From Pseudomonas khavaziana (GTDB lineage: Bacteria > Pseudomonadota > Gammaproteobacteria > Pseudomonadales > Pseudomonadaceae), in NCBI RefSeq assembly GCF_019145205.1, contig NZ_JAHSTT010000003.1:186001-250000 (forward strand): a DNA stretch of 64,000 nucleotides, given 5' to 3'. Below are positions 41,108 through 50,436 of the stretch, one piece after another. A program made the position numbers and the translations under genes. How positions within the stretch are numbered: position 1 is the stretch's first letter; the number at the start of each line of letters is the position of its first letter. The notes below the pieces were generated by a model. It had not been told where the DNA came from, ran no database searches, and saw only the letters and a program-made list of their open reading frames with translations.

Positions 41108-42016
41108 ATGCCTAGGCAGGAAATCAACATCGGCACAGCCCCTACTGGTGCTGGTGGCGATACCACTCGCAGTGGCGCGGTAAAAATTAACGCGATGACG
41201 CAGGAGCTCTATGCGCGAAACGCCCAGCTTGGCACGGCATCTAATGCCAACATAGGAACCAGCCCTGGAAATGTTATGGCTGTTGGCTCATATGGACTTG
41301 GTCCTAGAGTAGTATCGGACTCCAGAATTTACGATTCCATGAACGTTTGGGAAACGGGATTCGGCGTGATTACTGAGACAACTCAGTTCAAGCCTTCGAA
41401 TTTCGCTTACGGCACTTTGCTAAATATCGCGTTCCCCGGAACAGGCTATCTTGGAACTCAACTTTGGATGAGCACTCTGGGCAGCGGTGTCATTGGGTTC
41501 AGATCCGGTGATTACAGCACCACCTCATTCAACACGATCTATCACACCGGCAATACCACTCGTGGTTCTGGGGGCGTGCTTTCTGCTGCCTCGCCAATCA
41601 TGCGGATTGCGTGCGTGGCCACCAGCGAGCGTCGTGACCTGCAGGAAGAAACCTTTCTCCCTGCTGGAGAGTGGGGGGTGGTGAACGGCGAAGCTCGGGG
41701 CGTCACCGTGGAGCGCATTGGTGTGGGTGAGTACAAGGTATTTGGGAGCCTTGGCTTAGCGCTTGAGGGGTGGCGAACCCAGGATCCATGCTCGCCAGAT
41801 GGGGGGCGCACGCTCGGCGTTACCGAAAGCGAACAATCCGAAGATGGCAATGTGATCATCCGCCTTTTCAAGCAGCGTTGGACGCTTTCCGATGACGGCG
41901 AAATGTTCCCGGGTCGAGGTGCACCGATGGATGTCCCGCTAAATAGCTGGATCGACGTGCGGCTCGAAATGCCGAAGGCTGAAACGCCACCACCCATGGA
42001 TGCCACAACAGAGTAA
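41108..42016 (+). CDS. tail fibre protein
   Basis: A 302-residue protein starting MPRQEINIGTAPTGAGGDTT, a usual phage tail-fibre N-terminus, then a Gly/Ser-rich repeat region (SFNTIYHTGNTTRGSG) and a C-terminal domain (about 165-290) of the type found on pseudomonad fibres. GC rises in the second half, suggesting mosaic origin. Last gene before the lysin cassette. Confidence 0.82.
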   Translation: MPRQEINIGTAPTGAGGDTTRSGAVKINAMTQELYARNAQLGTASNANIGTSPGNVMAVGSYGLGPRVVSDSRIYDSMNVWETGFGVITETTQFKPSNFAYGTLLNIAFPGTGYLGTQLWMSTLGSGVIGFRSGDYSTTSFNTIYHTGNTTRGSGGVLSAASPIMRIACVATSERRDLQEETFLPAGEWGVVNGEARGVTVERIGVGEYKVFGSLGLALEGWRTQDPCSPDGGRTLGVTESEQSEDGNVIIRLFKQRWTLSDDGEMFPGRGAPMDVPLNSWIDVRLEMPKAETPPPMDATTE

Positions 42017-42018
42017 CT

Positions 42019-42043
42019 GCCCGCCAAATGAGCGGGCTTTTTT
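42019..42043 (+). terminator. terminator before the lysin gene
   Basis: GCCCGC/GCGGGC and six T, followed by CTGGAGAAAAGC and ATG 42060. The bases CTGGAGAAAAGC are identical to those ahead of the tape measure gene. Confidence 0.78.
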
Positions 42044-42059
42044 ACGCCTGGAGAAAAGC

Positions 42060-42485
42060 ATGAATGAAGCAGAGAAAGACCGGGACATCCTGGCGCGGAC
42101 GCTGTGGGGCGAAGCCCGCGGGGAAGGGCTGGCCGGCCAGATCGCCGTAGCCTGGACCATCCGCAACCGTGTGTTCGATGGCAAGGCCAAGTCGTGGTGG
42201 GGGGAGGGCTACGCCGGTGTGTGCCTGAAGCCCTGGCAGTTCAGCTGCTGGAACCAGAACGACCCGAACTACGCCTACCTGAGCGGTGCGAAGCCGATCC
42301 CGGCCGCGCAGTTCGCCCAGGCCCAGCGCGCGGCTGACCAGGTGATGTCTGGCGCGGTACCGGACCCAACCGGCGGCGCCACGCACTACTACGCGACCAC
42401 GATGCCGAAGGCCCCGGCCTGGGCGGCGAAGGCCAAGCAGACGCTGCGCCTTGGTCACCATGTCTTCTTCAAGGATGTGCCGTGA
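42060..42485 (+). CDS. SleB-type cell wall hydrolase (endolysin)
   Basis: A 141-residue protein with LARTLWGEARGEGLAGQIAV, where E18 is the probable catalytic acid of the SleB/Hydrolase_2 family, and FSCWNQNDPNY, ATHYYATTMPKAPAW. No signal peptide, so it would need the holin at 20351. Separated from the other lysis genes. Confidence 0.87.
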   Translation: MNEAEKDRDILARTLWGEARGEGLAGQIAVAWTIRNRVFDGKAKSWWGEGYAGVCLKPWQFSCWNQNDPNYAYLSGAKPIPAAQFAQAQRAADQVMSGAVPDPTGGATHYYATTMPKAPAWAAKAKQTLRLGHHVFFKDVP

Positions 42486-42719
42486 TGACGCCCGGCGCCG
42501 ACCTACATTCGCGGCCGTGAAAATTATCATGACCTCGATTCATGTAGGAAAAACGGAATAGTGCTGATCTGCCAGCTTGCGCAAAATCGAAAGCTGGTCA
42601 CGGCCACGACAAAACCGGCGCAGAATATTCCGGAAATTATTCCTTGCCTCCGCGCGACGGGAATATTTCCTGCTCATCTGGTAGCGTCATGGCATCAACC
42701 TAACCAGATGGAAATATGG

Positions 42720-42950
42720 ATGTCGATCAAAGTAACTGCACCACTTGTGAATGGCGACTTGTGGGACCCGCTCGATGAGAATGCGTCAGGCGAGAACGCT
42801 GTCGAACTGATATGTGGCGATGACCTGCGCCCACCGCCCACCAGCGTGGTCATCACAGTCACTACCGAATCAGGCAAACGGGTCGAGGTCTGGATTCCTA
42901 ACTCTGGCAGCAGCACGGCCAGCGTTAGGGTTGACGGCAAGTCGGTATAA
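42720..42950 (+). CDS. small cargo protein near attR
   Basis: A 76-residue protein (MSIKVTAPLVNGDLWDPLDE) with a predicted strand-rich C-terminal half (TSVVITVTTESGKRVEVW). ATG 42708 is an alternative. No RBS is strong. Not recognised. Terminal position next to attR is typical of lysogenic conversion genes. 42486-42719 shows no gene, only AT-rich inverted segments near 42625-42670. Confidence 0.5.
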   Translation: MSIKVTAPLVNGDLWDPLDENASGENAVELICGDDLRPPPTSVVITVTTESGKRVEVWIPNSGSSTASVRVDGKSV

Positions 42951-43051
42951 GGAGGGTAGAGATTCGGATAGACGGCACATTAGGGTATCTGTGGATAACT
43001 CATGCGCCGCCAAAAACAATGTACGTCTATTTGTACGGTTGGCAGAAAAAC

Positions 43052-43081
43052 AAAGGGCCTGCATCGCTGCAAGCCCTTGTT

Positions 43082-43083
<2 letters not shown>
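43052..43083. terminator. terminator at the prophage right end
   Basis: Hairpin AAGGGC..TGC/GCA..GCCCTT followed by TGTTTT, ending at attR. It would stop phage transcripts before the tRNA and, on the minus strand, lies just after tRNA-Thr. Confidence 0.65.
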
Positions 43084-43162
<79 letters not shown>

Positions 43163-43176
43163 GTGTTAGGGCGACG

Positions 43177-43204
43177 ATTATAGCGATTGGAAAGCTTCTG
43201 TAAA
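43177..43204 (-). promoter_or_regulatory. tRNA-Thr promoter
   Basis: On the minus strand TTTACA (43199-43204) and TATAAT (43177-43182), spacer 16 bp, 15 bp ahead of the tRNA. Confidence 0.7.
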
Positions 43205-43682
43205 CCCCTGAATTCTGACTATTTTTGCAGAAGGAGAGGTTTTCTTCGAATGGCGGGTTTTCCTGCTCCCTCGAGCGTCAATTCCTATCCCCGCAATCCA
43301 CGGTGAATTTCATCTATTCCATCATCCTGCGTCTGCTCTTTGGAGTCGAGGTAGGTCATGTATGCGTACATTCACCACGCCTTAGCCTGCCTGTGGCGCG
43401 GAGCTTTCCGGCTGCTCAAAGGCCCAAAAAAAACATCGCATAAATTACGCTTTATACGCTTACCCCAAATGCTTATGCACAATCGGCAGGTAGATAGCAT
43501 GATGAAGCAGCCATTTTGTATCGGCGTTCCTTACACCCCGCAACTGCCTGTTTTGCGTGCGTTTTATTTTGTGAACAAAAAATGACCAGTATCGATTTTT
43601 GCCTGTAACGCAGATAGATACTGGCTTGGTAAAGATTCCATCAACAGAGTTATCCACAGGGATGTGTGGGAAATTTCGCCGC
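43205..43682. other. intergenic region without a convincing gene
   Basis: About 480 bp, AT-rich at 43420-43620. A 75-codon plus frame (43358-43585) has GAGGT before its ATG but unlikely composition. A perfect DnaA-box-like TTATCCACA lies at 43651-43659, isolated. Confidence 0.5.
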
Positions 43683-44870
43683 TTAATCGCGCTCGGCCAG
43701 CACCATCAAGTTGCGCGGTGTCAGCGCTGTTTCACAGAAGCTGCCGACCTCGACGTTGTAGCCTTGCTCTTGTAGGAACAATGCTCGATCAAGCACCAGC
43801 CACATTTCCAGCGGGCGTCGAAACATGCCTCTTAACAACTCCAGGTTTCGCACCTCGGCCAGGCGGCGCCAGCCGTGTGCCTCCAGCGCCGCCCAGTCCT
43901 GTTCGCCTGTGGATAACCCCTTCAGGTTCGCCAGTTCTCGGCAGTAGTCGGCGAAAGGTTTATCCAGCCAGCTGGCGGGCAGGGAGGGCGTTGGCAGGTA
44001 TTCGTCGCAACCGCGCAGCTGGCGTTGCAGTCGGTCAAAGCCCAGGCGTCGGGCCATGGACGTATCCCGTTGCTGGCGCACGCGGTTACCGGCGGTGACG
44101 GTTTCGCTCAGGGGCAGGCCTAGATCCTCTATGGATAGTTGCAGTCGGGATGCGCGCCCGGCAGCGGACAACGCCTGATAGTAATCGGCGTTGATGCGGT
44201 TGTAGCAGCAGGGCGCCAGTGCCAGTTGTTTGCAGCCGGCGGCGCTGGCACGTTGCAGCAGGCGCACGTGCAAATCGCCGCAGGCGTGCAGGGCGACTGG
44301 TGTGTGTGCGGGGTCAATCGCCATATCCGCCATGACGTCCTGCAGGCGATGGGCGGCGGGCAGGTTATGGCGGTCACTCAGGGCTTGGCCGGATGCGACC
44401 AGGGCTGGGTCGTATTCCAGGCAGGTCAGGTGTTGGTCGGACTGCAGCAGGCGGCGGCCTAGATGGCCTTTGCCGGCGCACCAGTCCAGCCAATGGGTGG
44501 GCGTTTCGGCAAAGTTCAGCGCGGCGCCGAAGGCTTCGATCTGTTGCCATTTGCGTCCTGGGACGTCGACATTCAGGCGGTGGCGAGCAGGTTCAAGGGT
44601 GTGGGTGGGTAATTTATCCACAGCACTGAGGTGTAACGCTTGCGCGGCCAGCTGTGGAAACGGTGCGGGCGCAGGCAGGTCGTGGGGGTGGTTGTGACTG
44701 GCTTCGGCTTCGGCCAGCGAGCGCTGGCGCAGCCATCGGGACAGCGTCGGGTGTTCGGTTTCCCAGGGCAAGCGCAGATGGGTAAAGGGCCGTGGTCTCC
44801 ACAGCCCTTGGTGTTCGGTCAGGAATGCATCCAGTGCCTGGAAGCGTGCCTCAACGTCCTTGGCACGCAT
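43683..44870 (-). CDS. SAM-dependent methyltransferase-like protein
   Basis: A 395-residue protein with a class I methyltransferase core: WLDWCAGKGHLGRRLLQS (glycine loop), CLEYDP (acidic ribose-binding residue), VALHACGDLHVRLL. Substrate unknown. The ATG at 44870 overlaps the end of the ABC permease gene by 20 bp, suggesting co-transcription with the transporter. Confidence 0.78.
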   Translation of the reverse strand: MRAKDVEARFQALDAFLTEHQGLWRPRPFTHLRLPWETEHPTLSRWLRQRSLAEAEASHNHPHDLPAPAPFPQLAAQALHLSAVDKLPTHTLEPARHRLNVDVPGRKWQQIEAFGAALNFAETPTHWLDWCAGKGHLGRRLLQSDQHLTCLEYDPALVASGQALSDRHNLPAAHRLQDVMADMAIDPAHTPVALHACGDLHVRLLQRASAAGCKQLALAPCCYNRINADYYQALSAAGRASRLQLSIEDLGLPLSETVTAGNRVRQQRDTSMARRLGFDRLQRQLRGCDEYLPTPSLPASWLDKPFADYCRELANLKGLSTGEQDWAALEAHGWRRLAEVRNLELLRGMFRRPLEMWLVLDRALFLQEQGYNVEVGSFCETALTPRNLMVLAERD

Positions 44871-45582
44871 CGACGCGCAGCCATTTTTCCAGCAGTTTGA
44901 AGCCACGCACGAGGATGTAGGCCATCACCAGGTAGAACAGCCCGGCCGCGAAGAAGATCTCTACCGGCAGGTAGGTGCGGGCGATGATGGTCCGCGCCAT
45001 GCCGGTCAGTTCCAGCAGGGTCACGGTACTGGCCAGGGCGCTGGCCTTGAGCATCAGGATCACTTCGTTGCTGTAGGCCGGCAGGCCGATGCGTGAGGCG
45101 CGGGGCAGGATGATGTAGAACAGCGTTTTGGGCTTGGACATGCCCAGGGCGCGCGCCGCTTCGATTTCACCTGGCGGAATGGCCTGGATAGCACCGCGCA
45201 GGATCTCGGCGATATAGGCGGCGGTGTGCAGGGTCATGGTGACGGTGGCGCACCAGAACGGATCGCGCAGGTACGGCCACATGAAGCTGTTGCGCACCGC
45301 ATCGAACTGCGCCAGGCCGTAGTAGACCAGGAACAATTGCACCAGCAACGGCGTGCCACGGAAGAAGAAGATGTAGGCGTAGGGCAGGGCGCTCACGTAC
45401 CAGCGGCGCGACGAGCGGGCGATGCCGAGCGGGATCGCCAGCAGCAGGCCGGCGATCACAGCGATGGCCACCAGCTCCAGGGTCAGGGTGGCGCCCTGGG
45501 CCAGTTTGGGCAGCCACTTGATGATCACGGCCCAGTTCAGGCCCAGGTCGAAGTGCGATAGCCAGCTGTAGTCGCCGCTCAT
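44851..45582 (-). CDS. polar amino-acid ABC permease, HisM-type
   Basis: A 243-residue inner-membrane permease of the His/Glu/Gln/Arg TM family with GATLTLELVAIAVIAGLL, RGTPLLVQLFL and the ATPase-coupling loop EIEAARALGMSKPKTLF. Pairs with the 45579-46274 product. 4-bp overlap with it. Confidence 0.9.
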   Translation of the reverse strand: MSGDYSWLSHFDLGLNWAVIIKWLPKLAQGATLTLELVAIAVIAGLLLAIPLGIARSSRRWYVSALPYAYIFFFRGTPLLVQLFLVYYGLAQFDAVRNSFMWPYLRDPFWCATVTMTLHTAAYIAEILRGAIQAIPPGEIEAARALGMSKPKTLFYIILPRASRIGLPAYSNEVILMLKASALASTVTLLELTGMARTIIARTYLPVEIFFAAGLFYLVMAYILVRGFKLLEKWLRVDACQGR

Positions 45583-46274
45583 TGGGTGCTCCTTGCAAAG
45601 CCGCGGGCGGCGCGTTTTTCCAGGAAGTGCATGCTGATCATCGCGAGCACGGTCAGGCCCAGGTACATGAACGCCGCGACCATGAAGAAGGTGAACGGTT
45701 GCTTGGTGACGGTCACGCCGATCTGTGCGTGGCGCATGATTTCTTCAAGGCCGATCACCGATACCAGTGCAGTGTCTTTCATCAGGATCATGAACAGGTT
45801 GCCCAGGCCCGGCAGGGCGATGCGCCACATTTGCGGCATGATCAAACGCGTGAAAATCCGTAGTTTCGACAGCCCCAATGCCACGCCGGCTTCGCGGTGG
45901 CCCTTGGGAATGGCGAGGATCGCGCCGCGGAACACTTCCGTGGCGTAGGCGCCAAAGCACAGGCCCAGGGCGATCACCCCGGCGGCAAAGGCACTCAAGG
46001 ACAGGTCGGGGTTACCGAAGAACTCCCCGAGGGCACGCATCAGGTTGACCGTGCCGAAGTAAATCAGCAGCACCCACAACAGCTCGGGAATACCGCGGAC
46101 GATGGTCGAATAAGCACCGCCCAGCCATTGCAGCGGCTTGTAGGGCGAAGTCTTGGCCAAGGCGCCGGCAAGGCCGAGCACCAGCCCCAGGCACAGGGCC
46201 GTGAGCGCCAGTTTGACGGTCATCAGCGCGCCAGCGGCGAGCGCCGGGCCGAATCCGTAGAGATCGAAATTCAT
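45579..46274 (-). CDS. polar amino-acid ABC permease, HisQ-type
   Basis: A 231-residue permease: GALMTVKLALTALCLGLVLG, RGIPELLWVLLIYFG, coupling loop REAGVALGLSKLRIF. Start set at ATG 46274 (MNFDLYGFGP) rather than the extended frame. Forms the channel with the HisM-type partner. Confidence 0.9.
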   Translation of the reverse strand: MNFDLYGFGPALAAGALMTVKLALTALCLGLVLGLAGALAKTSPYKPLQWLGGAYSTIVRGIPELLWVLLIYFGTVNLMRALGEFFGNPDLSLSAFAAGVIALGLCFGAYATEVFRGAILAIPKGHREAGVALGLSKLRIFTRLIMPQMWRIALPGLGNLFMILMKDTALVSVIGLEEIMRHAQIGVTVTKQPFTFFMVAAFMYLGLTVLAMISMHFLEKRAARGFARSTQ

Positions 46275-46348
46275 GGTGTTTTCATATCGCGGCAGGCATT
46301 GCTGAAAGCCGGCGCGCTCAACCGAGCGCACCGGGCAGGCCGTTCAGG

Positions 46349-47101
46349 TCATTCGATGCTGAACGGGAAGTACTTGTCGTTGATTTTCTTGTAGGTGCCG
46401 TCTGCCTTGATCTCTGCCAGGGCTTTGTTCAGGCGCTCGCGCAGCGGGTCGCCCTTGCGTACGGCGATACCGATCTTGTCGCTTTCCACCACCGGGTCGC
46501 CTTTGAATTCATAGGCCGAACCGTCTTTGCTCTTGAGCCACTCGTACTGCACGTACTTGTCGGCGAGGATGCCGTCCAGGCGCCCGGAGGTCAGGTCGAG
46601 GTAGGCGTTTTCCTGGGTGTCGTAGAGCTTGGCTTCGGTGTCCGGCAGCTTGTCTTCCAGGTAGGTACCGGCCAGCGTTGCGCGTTGTGCACCAATCACC
46701 TTGCCTTTGAGGTAAGCGGCGTCGGTCTTGAAGTCCGCTGTGGCTTTTGGTGCGATGAATTGCAGCTTGTTGGAGTAGTACGGGTCGGTGAAGTCGACGG
46801 CCTGCTTGCGTTCATCGGTGATCGACAGCGAGGACACCAGGAAGTCGAACTTCTTGGCGTTCAGGGCCGGGATGATGCCGTCCCAGTCGGACACGTACAC
46901 TTCGCACTTCTCGACTTTCATCTTGGCGCACAGGGCGTCGCCGATGTCTTTGTCAAAACCCACGACATTGCCGCTGGCGTCTTTATTGTTGAACGGCGGG
47001 TAGGCCGCTTCGATCCCCATTTTCAAGGTTTCTGCCATGGCCGTGGCGCTGAACGCCATCGAGACGGCCGCAGCCAGAAGGAATTTTTTATAGTTCTGCA
47101 T
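46349..47101 (-). CDS. periplasmic amino-acid-binding protein
   Basis: A 250-residue SBP family 3 protein with Sec signal peptide (MQNYKKFLLAAAVSMAFSAT then AMA) and mature start ETLKMGIEAAYPPFNNKD. Conserved VGFDKDIGDALCAKM, FLVSSLSITDERKQAVDFTD fit the lysine/arginine/ornithine/histidine group. Feeds the HisQ/HisM-type permease. Confidence 0.9.
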   Translation of the reverse strand: MQNYKKFLLAAAVSMAFSATAMAETLKMGIEAAYPPFNNKDASGNVVGFDKDIGDALCAKMKVEKCEVYVSDWDGIIPALNAKKFDFLVSSLSITDERKQAVDFTDPYYSNKLQFIAPKATADFKTDAAYLKGKVIGAQRATLAGTYLEDKLPDTEAKLYDTQENAYLDLTSGRLDGILADKYVQYEWLKSKDGSAYEFKGDPVVESDKIGIAVRKGDPLRERLNKALAEIKADGTYKKINDKYFPFSIE

Positions 47102-47114
47102 GCATGTTGCTCCG

Positions 47115-47888
47115 TTAGCGGTTGCTGGACATGAATTGTTTGCAGCGCGCCGAAAGCGGGTTTTCAAATACCTGCTGTGGCGATCCTTGCTCTTCTACCA
47201 GACCCTGGTGCAGGAACACCACTTCGCTGGACACCTGGCGGGCGAAGCCCATTTCATGGGTGACCAGCAGCATGGTGCGGCCTTCTTCGGCCAGTGCGCG
47301 GATCACATTAAGTACTTCCTGAACCATTTCCGGGTCAAGGGCCGAGGTGGGCTCATCGAACAGGATGACTTTAGGCTGCATGGCCAGGGTGCGTGCAATC
47401 GCCGCCCGCTGCTGCTGGCCGCCGGAGAGTTGGGCAGGGTAGGCGTGGCGCTTGTCGCTGATGCCGACCTTGGCCAGCAGGGCCTCGGCCACTTCTATCG
47501 CTTCGGCCTTGCTTTGGCCGAGCACGCGGCGTGGCGCCTCGATGATGTTGTCGAGGATGCTCATGTGCGGCCACAGGTTAAAGTTTTGAAACACAAAACC
47601 GATTTCGCTGCGCAGGCGGTTGATCTGCTTGCCGTCGGCGGCCATCAGCTCGCCGTTTTTCGCGGCCTTGAGCTTGAGTTCTTCACCGGCCACCAGGATC
47701 TGGCCCTGATGCGGGTTCTCCAGCAGGTTGATACAACGCAGGAAGGTGGACTTGCCGGAACCGGAAGAACCCAGGATCGAGATCACGTCGCCGTCGCGTG
47801 CGGTCAGCGAGATACCCTTGAGTACCTCCAGCTCACCATAGCGTTTATGCAAGTTGCGGATTTCAAGCGCGGGCGTGGCCTCGGCCAT
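47115..47888 (-). CDS. amino-acid ABC transporter ATPase, HisP-type
   Basis: A 257-residue ATPase with Walker [10 protein letters not shown], signature LSGGQQQR and Walker [15 protein letters not shown]. First gene of the transporter operon on the minus strand, 13 bp from the binding-protein gene. Confidence 0.93.
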   Translation of the reverse strand: MAEATPALEIRNLHKRYGELEVLKGISLTARDGDVISILGSSGSGKSTFLRCINLLENPHQGQILVAGEELKLKAAKNGELMAADGKQINRLRSEIGFVFQNFNLWPHMSILDNIIEAPRRVLGQSKAEAIEVAEALLAKVGISDKRHAYPAQLSGGQQQRAAIARTLAMQPKVILFDEPTSALDPEMVQEVLNVIRALAEEGRTMLLVTHEMGFARQVSSEVVFLHQGLVEEQGSPQQVFENPLSARCKQFMSSNR

Positions 47889-48442
47889 GTGCGGTCCTCA
47901 TTGTGTTCGTTGCGTGCTTCGCTGTTGGGCCGCCTTCCTGGCGAGGCGCCAAGCTAGCATAGCGTTTGGATGACAGCCAACAGCGCTGCGGACGGTTAAC
48001 CGGTGGTCTGCGGCAGGGTGTCGCATCGGCACAGTAGCGTGTCGCGCCATCAACAACCGAACAGCCGTTTGAACCGGAAAAGCCACAGGCTTCGCGTAAA
48101 AAAGGGCGCGATGGTGCCAGCTTTGGCCGGGTGTTGGAAGGGTTAACCGGGCAAACGGTCCATATCAGTCCTTATATGGAGCGTCACGCACTTTTTGTGT
48201 GTGTTTTTGGTGCGCCTGTTCGTCTTGGATGTGGGTCGCACGGTAACGCTATAGCGGAATGCCATTGTTCTCAAAGACTTGCGATGACTGTTGAATTGTC
48301 CTACAGGCCGCGTCAATCGTGGTTTCGTAATATTTTGGCGCAAATCTTGCGTAAAAAATAAAGAACGCCCTGTTGGTTTCTTTTCACGAGAGAGGCAGCA
48401 ACTGGGCGAACCGTTTTCGCAATTCCTCGCAAAGGTGTGTCA
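47889..48442. other. divergent intergenic region hisP-type/gabP
   Basis: Noncoding as far as I can see. Contains the palindrome CCATAT-N8-ATATGG (48160-48179) and an AT-rich stretch at 48330-48365. A 76-codon frame at 48131-48361 has no credible RBS. Promoters for both divergent genes must lie here. Confidence 0.5.
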
Positions 48443-49834
48443 ATGAGTAGTACGCAAAGCTCCAATGACCTCGAACAGGGGCTCAAACCGCGTCACGTCA
48501 CCATGCTGTCGATTGCCGGCGTGATCGGTGCCGGTTTGTTTGTTGGCTCCGGCCATGCGATTGCTGCCGCCGGCCCCGCCGTGCTGCTGGCCTACGCGGC
48601 CGCCGGTACGTTGGTGGTGCTGGTGATGCGGATGCTGGCCGAGATGGCTGTTGCGTCACCCGATACCGGTTCGTTCTCTACCTATGCCGACCGCGCAATT
48701 GGTCACTGGGCTGGGTTTACCATTGGTTGGTTGTACTGGTGGTTCTGGGTGCTGGTGATTCCGTTGGAAGCCAACGCGGCGGCGACCATCCTGCATGCCT
48801 GGTTCCCCGATGTGGCGATTTGGGTGTTTACCCTGGTCATTACGTTGTTGCTGACGGCAACCAACCTGTTCAGCGTGAAGAACTACGGTGAGTTCGAGTT
48901 CTGGTTTGCATTGATTAAAGTCGTGGCCATCGTCGGCTTTGTAATCCTCGGCCTAGCCGCGATTTTCGGCTTTTTGCCCACCAGCCAGGTCAGCGGTGTT
49001 TCGCACCTGTTCGATACCCAGGGCTTTATGCCTAATGGGATGGGCGCGGTTCTGGCAGCGATCCTGACCACCATGTTCTCGTTCATGGGCACTGAGATCG
49101 TGACCATCGCTGCAGCGGAATCCAAGAACCCCGGCCAGCAAATCACCAAGGCCACCAACTCGGTCATCTGGCGGATTGGTTTGTTCTACCTGCTGTCGAT
49201 CTTCATTGTCGTGTCGCTGGTGCCTTGGAACGATCCGACCCTGGCCGCCGTAGGTTCCTACCAGACGGTACTTGAGCGCATGGGCATCCCGAATGCCAAG
49301 CTGATTGTCGACCTGGTGGTGCTGGTGGCTGTTACCAGTTGCCTCAACTCGGCGCTCTACACCGCCTCGCGTATGTTGTTCTCCCTCGGGCGTCGCGGTG
49401 ATGCACCAGCGGTGGCCAAGCGCACCAACAAAAGTGGTACACCTTATTGGGCGGTGTTGCTGTCCACCGGTGCGGCGTTCCTGGCGGTATTTGCCAACTA
49501 CGTGGCCCCGGCGGCCGTGTTCGAATTCCTGCTGGCCAGCTCCGGCGCCATTGCGTTGCTGGTGTACCTGGTGATTGCCGTGTCGCAACTGCGTATGCGT
49601 CAAAAGCGTGCGGCGGCGGGCGAGAAGATCGTGTTCAAGATGTGGCTGTTTCCTGGCCTGACGTACGCCGTGATGGTGTTTATCGTCGGTACGTTGACCA
49701 TCATGCTGTTCCAGGAAGCGCACCGGGTCGAGATCATCGCGACGGGAGTGTTGAGCTTGCTGGTGGTGTTGGCGGGGTTGTTCGTGGCGAGCCGCCGCAA
49801 GGCCCAGAAGGTAGGCGCAGCAGTGCTCAACTGA
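48443..49834 (+). CDS. gabP: GABA permease (APC superfamily)
   Basis: A 463-residue amino-acid permease with twelve hydrophobic segments; signature HVTMLSIAGVIGAGLFVGSG at the N-terminus, FMGTEIVTIAAAESKNPGQQ in the middle, typical of GabP-like transporters. Imports GABA or related amino acids. ATG 48443 preferred (AAAGG upstream) over GTG 48437. Its last codons are copied twice in the downstream tandem repeat. Confidence 0.88.
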   Translation: MSSTQSSNDLEQGLKPRHVTMLSIAGVIGAGLFVGSGHAIAAAGPAVLLAYAAAGTLVVLVMRMLAEMAVASPDTGSFSTYADRAIGHWAGFTIGWLYWWFWVLVIPLEANAAATILHAWFPDVAIWVFTLVITLLLTATNLFSVKNYGEFEFWFALIKVVAIVGFVILGLAAIFGFLPTSQVSGVSHLFDTQGFMPNGMGAVLAAILTTMFSFMGTEIVTIAAAESKNPGQQITKATNSVIWRIGLFYLLSIFIVVSLVPWNDPTLAAVGSYQTVLERMGIPNAKLIVDLVVLVAVTSCLNSALYTASRMLFSLGRRGDAPAVAKRTNKSGTPYWAVLLSTGAAFLAVFANYVAPAAVFEFLLASSGAIALLVYLVIAVSQLRMRQKRAAAGEKIVFKMWLFPGLTYAVMVFIVGTLTIMLFQEAHRVEIIATGVLSLLVVLAGLFVASRRKAQKVGAAVLN

Positions 49835-50436
49835 CGGAATGTGATGCAAATGTGGGAGGGGGCTTGCTCCCGATGGCGGTGTGTCAGTCACTTGGATGTT
49901 GACTGAGACTCTGCCATCGGGAGCAAGCCCCCTCCCACATTTTGATATGGGTCAGTCTGCTGAGGTTGTCAGCGACTGAGATGCTGAGCTTGCAGGTGGT
50001 ATTGGTAGTGGCGAGCTGCGACAAGGCCCAGAAATCAGGCGCAGCAGTGCTCAACTGACGGAATGTGGTGCAAATGTGGGAGGGGGCTTGCTCCCGATGG
50101 CGGTGTGTCAGTCACTTGGATGTTGACTGAGACTCTGCCATCGGGAGCAAGCCCCCTCCCACATTTTGATACGCGTCAGTCTGCTGAGGTTGTCAGTGAC
50201 TGAGATGCTGAGCTTGCAGGTGGTATTGGTAGTGGCGAGCTGCGACAAGGCCCAGAAATCAGGCGCAGCAGTGCTCAACTGACGGGATGTGACGCAAATG
50301 TGGGAGGGGGCTTGCTCCCGATGGCGGTGTGTCAGTCACTTGGATGTTGACTGAGACTCTGCCATCGGGAGCAAGCCCCCTCCCACATTTTGATATGGGT
50401 CAGTCTGTTGAGGCTGTCAGCGCTTGGGATGCTGCC
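49835..50436. repeat. 224-bp tandem triplication containing a REPIN
   Basis: Three near-identical units with period exactly 224 bp. Each has a pair of inverted REP arms (TGTGGGAGGGGGCTTGCTCC and its complement) at 49851-49939, 50075-50163 and 50299-50387. The unit also carries degraded copies of the 3' ends of gabP and of the convergent gene 50400-50813, so the whole intergenic region was amplified. Confidence 0.92.

Noticed and set aside
43358..43585. 75-codon plus ORF downstream of tRNA-Thr
   Set aside because: Although GAGGT precedes the ATG, the composition is not protein-like and no family is apparent.
48131..48361. 76-codon ORF in the hisP-type/gabP gap
   Set aside because: No RBS and unlike other coding sequence; probably regulatory DNA.
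49835..50436. CRISPR array
   Set aside because: The repeats are 224 bp long in tandem with no unique spacers and no cas genes; they are REPIN-bearing duplications.
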